DNA of 64,000 nucleotides from Symbiodinium microadriaticum (GCA_001939145.1 LSRX01000067.1:1194083-1258082), one strand, 5' to 3'; shown: positions 11,717 to 22,369, counted from the stretch's first letter. Numbers and translations: made by a program. The notes: generated from the letters alone by a model not told the origin.

Positions 11717-12780
11717 CGGTCCTACTCGTCTTGCCGTGTGCAGCGAGGACAGACCATACACGCGCTTTCGCCGCAGACTTCCGAGGAAATGACACCCCCT
11801 GACCCCAAAGTCTAAACCCAAAGCCCCAGCATAACCCTGAAGACCCAACATCAACCTTAACCCCTCCATAAACCACTGAACCCGTGTACTTCAACAGCTT
11901 TTCGCCACAGCTCTCCTCATACTGCTGGCAGAGAAGACACGCCAGAGTTCTTTCTGAGCTCTGGGATTCCCGGGCTTCGGGGTTAGTGTTTAGTGGCTTA
12001 GGGCTCAGGGGTTTAGTGGGTTTAGGGGGTTTGGGGTTTAGGGTTTCGAGGGATTAGGGGGTTTGGGGTTTAGGGTCTGAGTCTAGGGTTCTTTTTGCCC
12101 CAGAATCGAGCTAGCAGCTAGCACCTCCCTCATCATGCCGGAACCGCAGCACAAACAGTCTTCGAGCCGCAACCAAAGACAGCGAAACAGTAGGGGGTGG
12201 CCAAATAGGGCCCACAAGAAGGGCGAAGTCACAACCGATTCTATGTAAGCCGGGGGGAAAAACCCTGAGCCCCAAGCCCGAAATGTACACACTAAACCCT
12301 GAACCCCAACCCAAACCCGAAACCCTGTCCACGAGGCAACCAGTAAAACGCATCGAGATGGGGTAGAGTTTTGGTGTATATTGCATATGGTATGATTATA
12401 AGAAGACTATAAGGTGATGCTCTCGCTAATTATTCCGGATCCACCTGAACAGCACGTCGATAGCTCTCAAACTGCAGTCGAGACACGGAACCAGTGGATG
12501 ACGCCTTCCGGCTTGTTCAGCCTCATGGACTGTCAGAGACGAGAGTAGAATCTGCGCCTCTAGCGGGCTGGTAAGGAACTTAATTTAAGTCACCAAAATA
12601 GGGGATCTGCAGTAGACCGTTTGGTTTCCTTATTGTGGTACCTCAAGTTCCTTAACAAGAACCCAGGAAAGTAGAATCTCCCGTTCTAGCAGAAGGATTT
12701 CGCCTTTTTCCTACGCCGTCTCCAGATCTATCACCTGCAACTAAATTCGAGCAGATCCTGCCAGCAGTGGAGACAACATT
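11717..12780. other. unassigned stretch
   Basis: Contains a TTTAGGG tract at 11975-12090 and possible minus-strand exon islands at 11730-11790 and 12090-12260, neither recognised. A diverged family C copy is near 12380-12440 (ends AATTATTCCG). A short inverted repeat, TAAGGAACTT at 12572-12581 and its complement at 12645-12654, could bound a tiny MITE. Confidence 0.3.
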
Positions 12781-13410
12781 TTAAGCCCCAAACCCTACAC
12801 CCTCAAACCCTACACCCTCGAATCCTAACCCTACGCCTTACAACCCGAAACTCATCTTCTGAGCAATTCCTTGTCGTCGGTTTGGGGGTTTAAGTCTTTT
12901 AGAGATGAAAAGCAGTACTGAGAAGGTGCTCTTCACACATGTAGTATAATTCGACAGATTCAAGCCTACAGCCGGATCATCCCGTAAACCCTTAACCCTC
13001 AAGCAAATCAAAAACCTGAGCCCTGAACCCTAGAAACTAAACCCTGAAAATAGAAACACCCTCATAGCACGCAAACCCTCGAAATCCCAGAACCTTACAA
13101 AATCATCAACGACCACAAAACCCCCAAGCCTAAACCTCAAAAAAACAACCCCCCCCCCCACAACCTCGACGCCCAAACCCGAAACCCGAAAGCCACAACC
13201 GCAAACCCTGGGGCATGGGCCCTCTGCCTTAAACCCCAACCCCTAAGCCCCAAACCCTAAACCCCTAAGCCCCTAGAGCCCCTAGAGCCCCTAAAGTCCC
13301 GGTTTTGTCAGTAAAGCTCCCTACACCCTCAACCCTAATCTCTAAACCCCTAACCCTTATAAACCCCTACTAAAGCTCGAAAGCCCCTACTTGAGGCCGC
13401 CCCTCTAAAA
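12780..13410 (-). repeat. interrupted CCCTAAA-rich stretch
   Basis: Repeated CCCTAAA, CCCTACA and CCCCTAAGCCC units, strongest at 12783-12840 and 13010-13300, with short unique interruptions (12850-12960). The long minus-strand frame at 13030-13239 is a translation of the repeat. Confidence 0.8.
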
Positions 13411-13497
13411 AAGCGAGTCGGTGCTTGGGAGCTCTCGGTCGGAGACGCGCTCTTTGGCCACGTGAGGCTCCGGCTCCTCTTGGGGATCAAAGCTGGG

Positions 13498-13936
13498 GTG
13501 TTTTTTGGGGGGCTTAGGCTTTGGGGGGGGGGGTTTAGGGTNNNNNNNNNNNNNNNNNNNNNNNNNNNNNNNNNNNNNNNNNNNNNNNNNNNNNNNNNNN
13601 NNNNNNNNNNNNNNNNNNNNNNNNNNNNNNNNNNNNNNNNNNNNNNNNNNNNNNNNNNNNNNNNNGGCAGGGGTTTGGGGGTTTGGGGGGTGTTTAGGGA
13701 CTTAGAGTTTGGGGGCTTAGGGGGCTTTAGGGGTTTCGGGGTTTGTTAACTGAACTATAACGGGTTCCCAAAAAGTATAAGGGTACTATAGGGTTTTGGG
13801 GCTTAGGGGCTTTGGGGGGCTTAGGGTTTTCTTTAAGGTGTATGGTTTAGGGTATGTGGGGGTTTAGGGTTTAGGGTTTAGGGTTTAGGGCCAGGGGTTT
13901 AGGGCTTTAGGGTTTAGGGGCTTATGGTTTTTAGGG
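13498..13936 (+). repeat. TTTAGGG tract flanking the viral insert, with gap
   Basis: Plus-strand TTTAGGG/TTTGGGG units on both sides of an assembly gap, cleanest at 13855-13935. It abuts the 3' end of the viral insert; the same orientation of repeat resumes at 18394-18425 on the other side. Confidence 0.88.
13542..13665. other. assembly gap (124 N)
   Basis: Run of 124 unresolved bases inside the TTTAGGG tract. The true length and content are unknown; repeat collapse is likely. Confidence 1.
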
Positions 13937-13945
13937 TTTTTTTTT
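13937..13945 (-). other. poly(A) remnant at the 3' end of the viral insert
   Basis: On the minus strand the viral sequence ends CTGCACCGG, then nine A, then CCCTAA repeat. With the spliced leader at the other end this is the pattern of a processed, retroposed mRNA. Three of the As could belong to the adjoining CCCTAAA unit. Confidence 0.6.
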
Positions 13946-13997
13946 CCGGTGCAGCCAGAGTCTTGACGACGCGCTCTCAAATTCTCCGAGCACTTGC

Positions 13998-15035
13998 CTA
14001 AAGCAAGGACAAGTCCCAGCCGCTGACAATCAAAATGGTAGCGGAGGGACCAAAAAGCAAGAAGCCACGACGAACAAGAGCCGCCAGGGGCTGCTGTCCA
14101 AAAACCCCTGTCTCATTTCGGCCTAAAGCCATGCGTGAACGAGGCAAGGACAGTGGAAAACAGAAGATGGCATCGTTCCTGCTGAGTGAGCTCTGGGTTG
14201 CGCGGAGTGGCTGGTACAAAGCTCTAGCAAGACTCGCCCGGCGGGCAATATCTCTGCCGGCTGTGGCCACCGCTGCTTGGACCGAGCCCAAGTGGGTATA
14301 GCCATCGGTGCAACGGAGATGATGATGCACACCTGCAATGTTGCCAAGATCAAGCAAGCCACTGTCGGCGACGAGCACCTTCTCCTTGGCAACCCTGCTG
14401 CCCTTGCCCTCCCACATTTTGTTCGGCCCATAGCTCACGTCAATTCCAATCAAGCCAAGGCATTGACGAGCCAGAACAGCCGCCTGAACAGTAGACTGGG
14501 CCAAAAGGGCAGGCTCGCTGGCTTGAATAAGAAGGTCAGGTCGTCAAGCCATGAACAGGGCTGCGCACACACACTGCCTTCGGATCTCTGCGATTGTGAG
14601 TGGGTGCTTAGTGACAGCGTTGGTCCCAGTGATGAGCTGGCCAGCATCTGGCATGGAGTAGGCAATCAACTGACTCCACTCTCTGGCCTGCAATTGTGCG
14701 ACAGTGTCAGACACCATCATCGTGCCGAAGATGGACAATGGATCATCACTGGTGATAACAACGGTTGTCCGTATGCCAGTTTTACCACCGACTGCCCTGG
14801 GTAAAGGCAAATGGCAGAGATCAAAAGCGTCGACGGCGCGCAATGATGACTTGCCACTTGAACCGTATCCCCGTTTTGGGGCGGCTCCGACTCCTTGTCT
14901 AATCCCAACAAGTTGGTCAGACTTAGTTCTCTTGCGCATCGTGTTGCGCTTGTCCTGTCGTTTGTACTGGCGTAGCTTTGCCGCAACATTGCCGCGCTTG
15001 AGTGGCCGTTTCTGCTTGTTTGTCAAACGCACCAT
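13998..15035 (-). pseudogene. viral capsid-like protein, one in-frame stop
   Basis: Second viral frame, about 200 bases downstream of the replicase frame. Starts with Met at 15035; one frame runs about 345 codons to a TAG at 13998, broken only by a TGA at 14544. The first 45 residues are very rich in Lys/Arg (KQKRPLKRG, KRQDKRNTMRKRTK), as in the RNA-binding arm of small icosahedral virus coat proteins. A shell-like domain follows with beta-rich stretches (GIRTTVVITSDDPLSIFG). Length is close to the roughly 360-residue major capsid protein of Heterocapsa RNA virus. The assignment rests on position, length and the basic arm; no sequence alignment was possible here. The C-terminal part could contain an undetected frame change. 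Confidence 0.6.
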
Positions 15036-15232
15036 GTCAGCACGTAGCCGACTGTGAAACCACTAAATCAGGCAAGAAGAAGGGTCGCTTTCAACACAAT
15101 GCTCCGCAGGGCTTCTGAGAACTATAGCGCCCGGAGGCTCTGTTCCCAAAGATGATGCCCCACAAAACCGACTGGGGTAGCGAACTCCGAAGAAAAGGTG
15201 CCCCTCCGCGTAGGGCAAACAGTGCAAAACTC

Positions 15233-18200
15233 TCAAAGTAAGAGAGATTCCCTAACGTGCCATTGGCCTGGATCCACTAGCCAACGATGTGCCCTCGCGA
15301 ACACACCACCAGCGTTGAGGTTTGTATCCCCAAATAACCGAGAGGTGTGTGGGCAGCAGGCTCGCCACTCGCTGCGGAGACGAGTGAAGAAGAATAAGCC
15401 TTCGCAGTCGGACCAGGAAGTCCGAAACATGGTCTCGGTCACCATGCGAGGTATGTATCCCGCAGCGCCAGAGTGCCAGGTGCCCCCAGTGCAAAACTGG
15501 GCCAATACCTCCTGTATCATCTCAACATGGCCGTTATCTTGCCATGCCCCCTTCGTGGTGCGTTGTCGTAGGAGTTCGTGAAAAAGAAAACGTGCGCAGT
15601 GAAACATAACGACGCGCAGACATCATGAGGGTGTCAGCCCCTGAACGGCCTCACGGCAGAGGTCGCAGGGCACGAAGTTGCCGTACTTGAAGGGATAACA
15701 CAGCAAAGCTTCGTATGCATCAACACTCGTTCCATACATCTTCCCTACAATGTCGTACTGATTCTGGTACTTGCCGTGGATAAGGGCTGTGGGTGGTTTG
15801 CACTGTTCGTCTAGGCCTTTCGCCTTTGTCTCCACGATAAACTCAGCCCCACCATTCAGCCTTGGTACTTTGGAAATGACAGCGTGTGAGGTGGTACCTG
15901 CTTCACCTGTGGCAAGATACGAGAGATCTTCATTGTGGAAGTCACCAGCGTAGCATTGAATGGCATATTGGACATATTTCATCGACAGCATCGGTAGTAT
16001 GCCTGCATAATCCAAAGCACGTGCAAGTGCTGCTGCTGCGCTGTTTTGCCTCACCAGGTGGAATTTCTGCTGTTCGTACACTTGTATCATTCCCGGGGTT
16101 GTTGACCAATTGTTCGTCAGATTCCTGGGCAGGTCGGGCACAAAGGTGCCCTCGAGATCCAGGTGGTCATCTAGCATGAAATGAGTCCCAATGAACTAGG
16201 CCTATGGCTTCGTGTCTGGACGAACCCCACATTGGCGGATTTTCATATCGAAACCCTGGCGTTTCCAATAGTCGAGAAAGTACTTTGTTCTCGGGTCCTC
16301 TTCAGGATCGCCGAGCCTGCGGCAGATCCCCTCCAGGGAATCGTCTCCCTCCAGGACGATCCTGATCCAAAGCCTCTTCCCATTTATACCCTTGCAAAAG
16401 TCCTGTTTGGCATAGAGCAATACCCAAGGGTTGATGGATACTGATGCGCTCCACAACACGAAGTTGACCCACCAGTTCAAGCAAGACGTACCTCTATGGC
16501 CTGATCGACGTGTTCCTTTCTACTCTACAAAGTAGGTCATCAGCTTGTCCCGGAAGATGAGGTTGTAGCGGTCCGCGGTGTTGGTCCTCGCGTGTTCTTG
16601 CTCCCATTGAGGCGGGACGAGGTAGTAATCCATCAGATGTGTCGCGATGTGTCGAAGTACCGGATTTTCTACCATGTCTCTAAGCTCTTTCGAGCAGCAG
16701 TCCCAAGCGGAACCATGTCCTTCCACCATCGGAGCAACGGGCCCGCCGCGCACTGATCCTTCATGTTTCTTGCTGGGACGTAAGTACTCGACCACGTCCT
16801 GCAGCACTTGTCTCCTTGAACGGCCTTTTATGCTCCTACTGTGGAACTTCCGGAAGAGCAATTTCTCAAAAATTGCTATGTCGAGGAGCGACATGATTTG
16901 CCCTTCATCCCCGTCTGCTATAAGCAGACGGGGTGGCTTTGGCGAGCCATCCGGTTTGCAGCCCATTGCTTCTAGCTTTATTTTGGCCTTGCTCTTGAAT
17001 CGTGGATCCACCTGTTTGAGGAGATGATTGAACATGTTCTCAAATCTTTTCTGTGTCCATTTCTTGGAGGCGAATTGTGGCACATGGAATATGCTCACAA
17101 TTTCAGCATCAATCTGCTCTTTGCTGAAGACGTGATACTTCCGGTTCCCTTTGTACCCCATGGCGTGGTTCAAAATTTCGCCGATCTTTTGCCACGTCCT
17201 GCTGCCAACACGTTGTCCACACAGTTGTCGTAGATGATAACATCGGTCCTGTGGCCGCGCCAACAATCTTAGATGTCCTAGCATCAGGCTGGCCAGCAAT
17301 CCTGCCATAGCATCCAACATGTGCCATTCCTTTGTCATCATTGACAATGGACAGCTTGCTTCCCAGTCCATCGTGGATCTCAACAGGCGCAGAGACTGGA
17401 TCAACGCCAGTGATGCCAGACTCTGTTTTGATTTTGCACAAAAATGCCTCTTGGGCCTCACCTCCGGGAACTCCCTCATCTCCCTCTCCAGGTTCTCCAG
17501 CTCCAGAGTGTTGAAGTAATGTGGGCTGGTCCCGGTTCTTCTGCTTCATCAGGCCGTTCAGGTCGTCCAGGTCCATCAGTAATGGCCAGAAGTCTCGCAC
17601 CTCCTCCATCAGACCCAGGCCCTCCCTGGTTGCTGCATTCAATGTCAGGGTGTCCAGTTGATCCTCCGGATCCATTCCGTTCGCTTCGGCTATCGCCTTC
17701 GCCTCGTCCACTCTCGTCTGGACCCACTTCTTCCACACTGTAGGATAGCAAGGATAGGTGCACGTGACTTCGATAGCCCACATCATAACCGCACCAGCCC
17801 ATGCAGGCGGCTTTGACTCTACCCCAAACACCGACTGAATGCAGTTGTTTGTGGTTAATCCTAGCAGCCAATGCGATAGGCCCAAGTATCCGCATCGAGG
17901 CACACTCACGGTTTGAGTGGGGCCACATGGTGCACGCAAGCTGCAGAGCGCTTGCTTGAGTAACACCATCATTTGTGCTCATCGCACGTTGGCTCCAGAG
18001 GTGGCGAAGCAACTTGTTGAACTCCCCGTGCCGAAGTCGTATTCTGGATGTTGGGCAGCCTATGAACAGTCGACATCATGCTGCTGGAGAAAGTGCGAGC
18101 AATCCGCATATCCCAGGTCCTTGGCCAATTGGGACAGTGATTTCGATATCGCACTCTGATCTGCTTGCAGCTGACTCGAGAAAGAACGGCTCCAACTCTC

Positions 18201-18284
18201 CCAAATGTTCCCGCGCTCCGGATCCATACACGTCAAACTCCATGTTTGATCCTTGATGAGACGGAAGGCGAACTCGATGTTCAT
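15233..18284 (-). pseudogene. viral replicase (RNA-dependent RNA polymerase), degraded
   Basis: An RNA virus replicase, which would have copied the viral RNA genome in the host cytoplasm. The N-terminal part is open in one frame from Met at 18284, broken by TAG at 18060 and a TGA shortly after, then open to 17109. The polymerase part is in another frame from 17479, so a frame change lies near 17200-17290. Polymerase motifs in order: a proline-arginine motif near 16920 (PPRLL); motif A near 16700 (GHGSAWD, His where the first catalytic Asp is expected); motif B near 16485-16505 (SGHRGTS); motif C GDD at 16340-16348; motif E near 16185 (FIGTHF). A thumb-like region follows to 15233. Internal in-frame stops in this part are at 16520, 16202 and 16196 (all TAG) and 15623 (TGA). 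A protease domain is expected upstream in dinornaviruses, but I could not see a catalytic triad. Confidence 0.85.
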
Positions 18285-18371
18285 AAACGCGTCGCGGTCC
18301 TGCAGCCCCTGCCTAACAGGGAAATCGGGTAGACCAAATCACCGATACCATTTAACACTCAAGACGGGTCA

Positions 18372-18393
18372 CTTGAGCCAAAATGGCTACTGG
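18372..18393 (-). other. dinoflagellate spliced-leader (DinoSL) relic
   Basis: On the minus strand this reads CC, A, G, then TAGCCATTTTGGCTCAAG. The dinoflagellate spliced leader is a 22-nt sequence ending in the same 18-nt core; here 20 of 22 positions agree (the first and third bases differ). It sits exactly between the telomere-like repeat and the viral sequence, as expected if the DNA copy was made from a trans-spliced mRNA. Confidence 0.92.
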
Positions 18394-18514
18394 TTTTTAG
18401 GGGTTTAGGGGTTAGGGGTTTAGGGCTTCGGCTTTTGTTTAAATCAATGGAGCGGACTTTAAGACCCTCCCTGCCAAGTCGGCCTACACTTGAAACTGTA
18501 CGACCTTCATCCAT

Positions 18515-18617
18515 ACTGTTGATGATAGAAAATTTGCATTACCTTGAGGACCCTAAACTATGGGAATTATGGTATATTCCTTATCATGGGTAATGCGGGA
18601 TTTGTATCATCAACCGT
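18515..18617 (+). mobile_element. MITE family A, copy 1
   Basis: About 103 bp beginning CTGTTGATGATAG and ending TATCATCAACCGT, so terminal inverted repeats around GTTGATGATA. Interior landmarks TTGCATTACCTTGAGG, GACCCTAAACTATGGGAA and TCATGGGTAATGC are shared with copies at 62191-62295, 33328-33426 (reverse) and 56055-56140 (diverged). Confidence 0.75.
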
Positions 18618-18976
18618 GGCAGCACGACCTCGCCAAACACATCTACATTCTCGATTCCCTCACGAACTTCAGATGTTTCACCACTCGACCCAAGGGTGCC
18701 CACGATCTCTCCAGCATCAGGTACAACACTCGCCAGCCCGGTGGTTTAGTTTGGGTTCGGGATTTAGGGTTTGGGGCGTGAGACTTCGGGGATTAAGGCT
18801 CAGCTGCTTTAGTTCGAGCAATCTCTAGCCCTGCACAACAATCACAGAACGATCGGAAATCATCTCACTTCTATTTCTATGAGCCCTAGAATCTCAACGC
18901 TAAAACCAGAACCCTAAACCCTGAACCTTAAAAGCCTGACGCATAAGTCCTAAACCCGCATGCCGGAAGACTAAAC
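18618..18976. other. unassigned stretch
   Basis: The unique piece 18618-18750 is open on the plus strand, but its product is not recognised. Telomere-like units follow at 18750-18800 and 18890-18960. Confidence 0.3.
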
Positions 18977-19072
18977 TTCGTGGGCGTTGGTGAAATCTTC
19001 GAAAAAACCCTTGCCCACGAATCCTCGTGGGCAACGGCGCAAATTTCGTGGGCAACGAAACAGACCGTTGCC
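18977..19072. repeat. clustered inverted CGTGGGCAACG repeats
   Basis: Five forward or reverse copies of a TTCGTGGGCAACG-like word within 100 bases. These include a hairpin with perfect 10-base arms, TTGCCCACGA and TCGTGGGCAA (19011-19034). It may be the end of a transposon or a hairpin element. Confidence 0.5.
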
Positions 19073-19089
19073 AACGAATCCCTTAAAGT

Positions 19090-19680
19090 CTAATTGTATA
19101 TTATATTACATTGTATTATATTACATTTTATGACACTATATTGTATTATATTGTATTATATTGTATTATACTATATTATATTATATTATAATATAATATA
19201 TTATATTATCTTATCTTATATTGTATTATAAATTAATTTTACATTATATTATGTTATACTATATTTTAATATATTATAGTATTATATTTTACATTATATT
19301 AAGTTATATTATATTAAAATATATTACATTACATTACAGTATAGTATATTCTAGCATATTATACTATATTATATTATATTATACTATATTATATTATACT
19401 ATATTATATTATATTATATTATATTATATTATATTATATTACATTAATGGTATATTATATTATGTTATAATTGCATGTTATATAAAATACAATAATAATA
19501 TGTTATCTTATATTGTATTATATTATATTGTGTTATAATATATTATATGATACGAAAATTTGTTATATAAAGTTATGTTATGTTAAATTAAATTATAAGG
19601 TGTTATATTATATTAAATAATATATGAAAAATTAAATATGTACGTATGTATGTGTATATATATATATATATATATTCTAT
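19090..19680. repeat. AT-only tandem block (TATTATA)n
   Basis: About 590 bp of almost pure A/T built on TATTATATTA with ACATT and TATACT variants, ending in (TA)n at 19655-19672. Frames through it are Tyr/Ile artefacts. Confidence 0.95.
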
Positions 19681-19924
19681 ATATGAAGGAGATGTAGGGC
19701 ACGAGGTTTAGAGTTCAGGTCTAAACCCAGCGGCCGAGGCTTCTGTTTCGGAGATCTGTCTCTGTATAGATATAGATGGGCAGTTCTCTCAACTAGGGTC
19801 CCTTTTATGACCCTTTTTGAAGGGTGCCGTACTATCTGGGGGGACTTAGAAGAGGGGCCTTCATATAGAGAACTATCCACATATTCATGGGTGTGATGAT
19901 GTATATGTGCATGCACTTGCATAG

Positions 19925-20100
19925 TTGGCTCCTTGTTTTTGTGCGTGCGTGTGTGTGTGTGTGCATATATGTATGTACTGTAGTGTAATGTAATGTAATC
20001 TAATGTGGCGTAATATAACGTAACGGCATGTAGTGCAATATGGATAGATAGCTAGCTAGCGAGCTAGCTGGCTAGCTAGACAGACAGATGGATAGATGGA
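19925..20100. repeat. microsatellites (GT, TAATG, GCTA, GATA)
   Basis: (GT)n at 19940-19962, TAATG-type repeats at 19982-20035, then GCTAGCTAGC and GATA/GACA units. Upstream, 19793-19870 carries the D-type motif (GGGTCCCTTTTATGACCC, then GGGGCCTTCAT). Confidence 0.85.
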
Positions 20101-20985
20101 CATGCACAACAGACCAAGGAAGAGCACCTATGCTGCCAGTTCCTCAGTCTCCTACTGCTCGACTCCTTCAACAGCCTCCGGGCCCACACCCCGAACCCCT
20201 GAAATAGTAGCCCTAGATTTCACCTCAAACCTAAGTAGACCCCAAACCTTAAGCCCTGAACCTCTAATCTGAAGCCCTGAAACCACAAACCTGAAGCCCA
20301 AATCCCCGCTAGAAAGGGCAGCCAAGGTCGGGTCCAGAACTTGCCAGCAGAGGTAATGGATGAGACAAGTCTGCAAGATATGCTTGCCTCAGGTATGGCC
20401 CGGATGTCTGTGATTCGGGGTTCTTGTAATTTTTGTGGAATGTTGGATTTAGGATCAAGGGGTGAGTGCTGAAATGGCTTGAGATTGGCGCTGTTTGGGG
20501 TCTAGTACGTGAAGTGCGCTGAAGGTTACGGTCAATGGTTCAGAAGTGGGGTGCCTGCAGCTCAAGACACCCTAAAGACTGTATTGCCGACTCTCCCCAT
20601 ACTGCGACGCTCCCTACAGATCTCCGCGGAGGCAAATGGAGGGGCTTGGGAGTGCTTTTTTGTCGCTCCTGCTTCGGGAAATCACTCAAGGCACCCGGCA
20701 GAATCAAAAACTTTTCTAGCTAGCACGACCAAGGTCGAGCAAACAGCTAGACCTGCAACCTACAAGCCTTCAGACCAAACCCAACTGACAACCTAAAGCC
20801 ATCGACTTAACGCCCAAACCCCAATACCCTCAAAGCGAAAATCCTCAACACTAGCGCTCTCAAAGACGTTGCTCAAAAACACCCGGGCCCCAAAAGATAG
20901 CGAGCGCGCGGCCGCAAATGGCAAACGTCCAGTGTTTACCCACCTTGGCCGCAATGTAGGGGCCTAAGTCCTTGCAGTAGGGTTT
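20101..20985. other. unassigned stretch
   Basis: Unique islands 20330-20400 and 20500-20790 are open in several frames on both strands; none is recognised. CCCTAAA-like words occur at 20180-20310 and 20790-20870. Confidence 0.3.
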
Positions 20986-21078
20986 CGGGGTATATGGTTT
21001 AGGGTTTAGGGTTAGGTATAACTATAACAAGGAACCCCAAAACATAGTACTACTTTATTATTCAGGCCTTTATACCAG
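20986..21078 (+). mobile_element. dispersed repeat family C, copy
   Basis: Contains GGGTATATGG, TATAACTATAACAAGGAACCCC, CATAGTACTACTTTATTATTCAGGCC. This is the family C order, interrupted by a TTTAGGG insertion in the first third. Confidence 0.5.
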
Positions 21079-21585
21079 CAGGATAACCCTTTCAACCGCA
21101 GTTGGCTTCTAATTCGTGAACGAACCAACATTGACGGACCAACAGAAATCCTAAACTTCAAAAACTCAGCCTTCATGTTCTCTAACTGTAGAAACCCAAT
21201 ACCCCAATATCCTATCATGATCGAGCACATACCATAACTTACTATGGAAGCCCATACTACACCCCGGCCCCAAGGAGGCCCCGAGCCCAGGTACGACCAA
21301 AACCCTTAACCCAAAGCCCCTCAAGCCCTTTAAACCTTCTGAACCTTCTATACCCCAAGACCCTGGCGGAAACTCCCATAAGTGGCTTCTTGAGTAGTGT
21401 GCGCAGTAAAGGTCTGGACCGTTTGTTAGCACCTGCTCCTAAACCCTGCGGTTTAGGGTTTAGGGCCCGGAACACTCTCCAGAGCCCAACTCCTGGAAAT
21501 CTTCGAGCTCTGAGACCAGGGCTTAGGGTTTTGAGTTTAGGGTTTCGGGTGGAGATACGGTTTAAGGTCTAGGGTTTAGAGATTA
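21079..21585. other. unassigned stretch
   Basis: CCCTAA-type words at 21300-21360 and TTTAGGG words at 21450-21580. No gene recognised. Confidence 0.3.
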
Positions 21586-21589
21586 CTGC

Positions 21590-21850
21590 CCACCAAGCCA
21601 CTTTGGGTTGCTTTGTCTTGTTGTGGATGCGATGGTCCTCTCCAGGATCCGAAACAGACAGCCCAAAGTTGGCAAGATTCCCACAACAGAAATACTTGGC
21701 TACTACAGTGGTAACTACAACCTCCAACATCACAGTCTGTAACCTGACTAAACGGTCGCCTGAGTCCTCCTCCCAGCACCCGCCATGAACTGTCATTCCG
21801 AAGCTGCTCAGGCGCAACACCACAAACGTGCAACCTTTCAACACTGGTCC
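21590..21850 (-). CDS. possible exon, unidentified
   Basis: Minus-strand frame open for more than 80 codons without telomere-like units, reading through VRLQTVMLEVVVTTVVAKYF and ending near WAVISKP where repeat begins. A second minus frame is also open over the same bases, so the correct frame is uncertain. The product is not recognised. Confidence 0.25.
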
Positions 21851-22125
21851 AGACTGCCCTGCAGCCTCTAGAGGTGAATTTTTGAAACCAGGGGAACATA
21901 CCCCACTCGGAAGCTCTTTCGCCCGAAGAATTTGGTTTTCAACCCTACACCCTTCTGCTGAAGCCCTAAACTCAACCCTAAAAACCCTACAACTAGAGTT
22001 TCACCGCAAGCCACTGCCGATCAGCAACAAATACCCTTGCTCAGGTATAGCTTAACTTTCGGGCCGCAGGACTCATGCCTTGAAATGGTGGCGTAGGACG
22101 GGCCTAAGATAAGGGCCTTACCAAT

Positions 22126-22218
22126 TAGAATAGGGTTTTGGGGCCTATTATATACTATAATTGTAAGAAAGGAACCCCCGAAATAGTGTTGGTCATTGTT
22201 CAAGCCCCTACATTATGG
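22126..22218 (+). mobile_element. dispersed repeat family C, copy
   Basis: One of the best copies: AATAGGGTTTTGGGGCC, TATTATATACTATAATTGTAAG, AAAGGAACCCCCGAAATAGT, GTTGGTCATTGTTCAAGCC, CCTACATTATGG. Compare 7486-7580 and 63860-63962. Confidence 0.65.
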
Positions 22219-22369
22219 TGCACATGGTCCTGCTGGACTTGGGGTTTAGGATTCAGGATCCTTGCCAGAGCCACTCGTACCCCAGACTATGGGTACCATG
22301 GGGGCGTTTTAAGAAAGCAAGGAACAAGGCGCCGCATGATAACCTCATAGTAAAGGCTCACACTCTTGC

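Larger units (their letters stand above)
13937..18393 (-). mobile_element. retroposed dinornavirus-like RNA virus genome (endogenous viral element)
   Basis: A single unit of about 4.46 kb on the minus strand, bounded by a host spliced-leader relic at its 5' end (18372-18393) and a run of nine A at its 3' end (13937-13945). Inside, in order, are a replicase reading frame with RdRp motifs A-E and a second frame with a basic N-terminal arm like a small icosahedral-virus capsid protein. This two-ORF order and total length match the Heterocapsa RNA virus (Alvernaviridae) layout of roughly 4.4 kb. Both ends touch TTTAGGG repeat of the same orientation. Several stops and one frame change show it is not functional. 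The sequence is free of telomere-like units, unlike everything around it. Inference: reverse transcription of a trans-spliced, polyadenylated transcript, then insertion into the repeat. Confidence 0.85.

Noticed and set aside
16647-17743. Plus-strand frames of 99-126 codons opposite the viral polymerase
   Set aside because: Shadow frames of the viral replicase; the minus frame has RdRp motifs.
17109-18284. Serine protease domain in the viral N-terminal region
   Set aside because: Expected from dinornavirus layout, but no His/Asp/Ser pattern with GxSGG could be located in either frame.
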